Below are positions 5,493-7,428 of a stretch of DNA of 7,428 nt, piece by piece. The stretch lies in the NCBI GenBank assembly GCA_934771675.1, contig CAKVMF010000046.1:1-7428 (forward strand), in the 5' to 3' direction. The stretch's first letter is position 1; each line of letters starts with the position of its first letter. The notes beneath the pieces are model-generated. The model was not told the origin of the DNA and searched no databases. It was given only the letters and a program-made list of their open reading frames with translations. The position numbers and the translations under genes were made by a program. Source of the stretch: an uncultured Clostridia bacterium. Its GTDB lineage: Bacteria; Bacillota; Clostridia; Christensenellales; UBA1242.

Positions 5493-6719
5493 ATGGGAAT
5501 GTTTACTTTCCTTGCAGCAGAAGCACCACGTGATTTGTGGACAATCATGATCAATTGGGTCAATGGTTCAGTCATGAATTTCGGTTGGGCAATCTTGCTT
5601 GCAACAATCATTGTTAAGTTGATTATGACGCCGCTCGACTTCTTGGTCAAACTTAGCACAAAAAAACAAATGCTTGTTCAGCAAAAACTTAAGCCACAAA
5701 TTTCAAAACTACAAAAAAAATATGGCAGCGACCAACAGGCATTAAAAGTTCAACAACAAGCCCTTTACAAACGTGAAGGATTGAACGTTGGAGCTGGATG
5801 CTTGATTATGATTGTCAACCTTGTTTTGACAATGGTGGTTTTCTTCACATTCTATTCATCACTTCGAAAAGTTTCAGCTTATCAAGCAATCAATGAATAC
5901 GAGCAAATTGAAGCATCATACACTGACGCTTTCTATAACAGCTTGATTTCTTCTGGTGACATCAGCATAACAGACAAAGATTCCGCAAATGTTTGGTGGG
6001 TAGACTTCCAAGAAGCAAAGGAATACACCGATAACGAAGAAAACAAGCAGGCCGCTGACTACAACGACAAACTCGCAATTGTTAACCAAAAATACGCAAT
6101 TGCAAAACAAGCAACCGATGCTGGAAACACAGCTGCTGTTGCAAAATACAATGAAATAAAATCTTCATGGCTTTGGGTTGAAAACATCTGGAGAGCAGAT
6201 GCACCAATTTCCCCATTCCCTTACTACAATGAACTTCAAAGTTCCGCAAACTCTGGTGGTTACGGTGAGTATGTTAATGCAAACATAAAAGAAGCTAGCT
6301 ACAATGCAATTGCAAATGAAATCAATGCTTCAACAAACCGCAAAAACGGTTATTATATACTCGCAATCTTGGCAGCACTTTTAACATTCTTATCACAATG
6401 GGTAAGCGAACTTCACAACAAACTAAAAAGCAAAAAAGCACGTCTTTTGACCGACAGCACAAAAACCGCAGATGCCGGTGCTGGAATGTCAATGAAGATC
6501 ATGAAATTTGTTATGCCAATCATCATGCTTTTGTTTGTATTCTCATCAAGTGCAACCTTTGGTTTGTATATCTTGGCGAGCAACTTAACTTCACTTTTGT
6601 TTGGTGAAATCATAACACTTATTGTTGACGCAATAACAAAAAAGAAACGTTTGGAAGTTGAAGAAGAACTTGAAAAAGAAGCCAATCGTTTGATTAAAAA
6701 AGGTAAATTACAGGAGTAA
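5493..6719 (+). CDS. yidC: Membrane protein insertase YidC with an enlarged external loop
   Basis: YidC inserts and folds membrane proteins, alone or with SecYEG. The 408-residue product lacks a lipoprotein signal and starts with an amphipathic stretch (13-26). The core follows: membrane segment 27-52, cytoplasmic hairpin (53-98, with KPQISKLQKKYG), segment 100-124, external loop 125-286, segment 287-305, and two more segments (about 335-378) before a charged tail. The external loop holds WLWVENIW (226-233), matching the family's LW..DL motif, but is far longer than in Bacillus SpoIIIJ. K42 sits where the essential groove Arg is normal, and NVGAGC (98-103) replaces NP.(A/G)GC. GGAG lies five bases before ATG, and an in-frame stop directly upstream excludes a longer start. 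The Bacteroidota and proteobacterial N-terminal periplasmic domain is absent. Confidence 0.95.
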   Translation: MGMFTFLAAEAPRDLWTIMINWVNGSVMNFGWAILLATIIVKLIMTPLDFLVKLSTKKQMLVQQKLKPQISKLQKKYGSDQQALKVQQQALYKREGLNVGAGCLIMIVNLVLTMVVFFTFYSSLRKVSAYQAINEYEQIEASYTDAFYNSLISSGDISITDKDSANVWWVDFQEAKEYTDNEENKQAADYNDKLAIVNQKYAIAKQATDAGNTAAVAKYNEIKSSWLWVENIWRADAPISPFPYYNELQSSANSGGYGEYVNANIKEASYNAIANEINASTNRKNGYYILAILAALLTFLSQWVSELHNKLKSKKARLLTDSTKTADAGAGMSMKIMKFVMPIIMLLFVFSSSATFGLYILASNLTSLLFGEIITLIVDAITKKKRLEVEEELEKEANRLIKKGKLQE

Positions 6720-6723
6720 ACTT

Positions 6724-7428
6724 ATGAAGAGTATTGAAACACAAGGAAAAACAGTTGACCAAGCAATTGAAATTGGACTTTACAAGCTTGGTTGCACAAG
6801 AGATGATGTTAAAATTGATATTTTGGAACAAGCCGGACTTTTCAACAAAGCAAAAGTTAGACTTTCATTAAACACCACTTCCCCAGAAGAAGCCGTTGTT
6901 AAAGACCTCGTTCAAAAAATTATTGAACTTATGGGTCTTGACCTTGAAGTTTATGTTGAAGAACGTGAAACAGACTTTTTGGTTAACGTAACCGGAAACG
7001 ACGCAGCACTCTTTATTGGAAAACATGGTGATTCAATTGAAGAATTCCAAACCGTTGTAAATTCAATCTACAATAAAGATAAAGCACGTGACGAATCAAA
7101 ACGTATCACTGTTGACAGCAACAACTACATTGTTAAACGTCAAGAAGTGCTAACAAACCTTGCAAAAAGAACAGCTGGAAAAGTTGTTCGTGAACAAAAA
7201 GACTTCAAGTTTGAAGCAATGAATTCTTATGAAAGAAGAATCATCCATTCAGCTCTTGCAAACAGTGACAAAGTTATCACTGAAAGCTACGGCAACGAAC
7301 CAAACAGATATGTTATTGTTAAACTCAAAAACAATCTTGTTAAGCCAAAAAATTATGATGCAACAAAAGATTATTTTGAAGATGACAGTGTTAAAGAATC
7401 TGAACCACAAAAAAATGAAATCAGATAA
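6724..7428 (+). CDS. jag: RNA-binding protein Jag/KhpB (Jag-N, KH and R3H domains)
   Basis: Jag (KhpB, also called EloR) is an RNA-binding protein that in streptococci, with KhpA, affects cell elongation and division. The 234 residues show a Jag-N domain (1-50), a KH domain (about 59-134) with the GxxG loop G99-K100-H101-G102, and an R3H domain (about 138-202) with R171 and H175 in NSYERRIIH. The Jag-N loop reads QAGLFNKAK (36-44), lacking the usual KGFLGxG element. An acidic, probably disordered tail follows (about 211-234). AGGAG at 6712-6716 lies within the last yidC codons, seven bases before ATG. Only four bases separate it from yidC, the standard order. The stop codon is the last base triplet of the window, so what follows is unseen. 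Confidence 0.95.
   Translation: MKSIETQGKTVDQAIEIGLYKLGCTRDDVKIDILEQAGLFNKAKVRLSLNTTSPEEAVVKDLVQKIIELMGLDLEVYVEERETDFLVNVTGNDAALFIGKHGDSIEEFQTVVNSIYNKDKARDESKRITVDSNNYIVKRQEVLTNLAKRTAGKVVREQKDFKFEAMNSYERRIIHSALANSDKVITESYGNEPNRYVIVKLKNNLVKPKNYDATKDYFEDDSVKESEPQKNEIR

Noticed and set aside
5536..5544. DnaA box TTGTCCACA on the minus strand.
   Set aside because: It is a single site with one mismatch, inside yidC codons, with no second box nearby.
1..7428. CRISPR arrays, tRNA or rRNA genes, insertion sequences, toxin-antitoxin or defence genes.
   Set aside because: Coding sequence fills almost the whole window with housekeeping genes, and no spaced repeats, transposase or inverted element ends were seen.

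Overview
The window is the dnaA neighbourhood of a low-GC bacterium, most likely an uncultured member of the Bacillota (Clostridia-like or a related gut lineage). The gene set (recF, dnaA, dnaN, rpmH, rnpA, yidD, yidC, jag) is the classic Bacillota origin-region set. Promoters are of the TTGACA/TATAAT type, Shine-Dalgarno sites are strong (GGAGG and variants), and DNA and codons are AT-rich. The code appears standard: TGA is used as a stop (rnpA) and Trp is TGG, which argues against a Mycoplasma-type code. I cannot name a genus.

Layout. Positions 1-48 hold what may be the last codons of a plus-strand gene, tentatively an S4-domain protein of the YaaA type, whose stop overlaps the recF stop. 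recF follows on the minus strand (start at 1151). A gap of 175 bases, about 21% G+C, separates divergent recF and dnaA and carries a promoter for each. dnaA (TTG start), dnaN and an unrecognised six-segment membrane protein form one tight plus-strand operon, closed by an intrinsic terminator at 4578-4605. A near-consensus promoter at 4631-4660 then starts a second plus-strand operon: rpmH, rnpA, yidD, yidC, jag. It runs to the window end with gaps of 21 bases or less and one ATGA overlap.

How the genes work together. The first block serves replication and repair: DnaA initiates, DnaN is the sliding clamp, and RecF loads RecA at gaps. The second block links translation and membrane biogenesis: ribosomal protein L34, the RNase P protein, YidD and YidC for membrane protein insertion, and the RNA-binding protein Jag/KhpB.

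What is unusual. No wholly new system is visible. The gene order departs from the usual Bacillota plan: recF is reversed, and the rpmH-to-jag operon runs in the same direction as dnaA, downstream of dnaN, instead of diverging from it. I find no recognisable DnaA box in the recF-dnaA gap. DnaA lacks one residue in its DNA-binding signature loop. YidC carries an extracytoplasmic loop of about 160 residues and has Lys in place of the usual groove Arg. The six-segment membrane protein inside the dnaA-dnaN operon is the main gene of unknown function.
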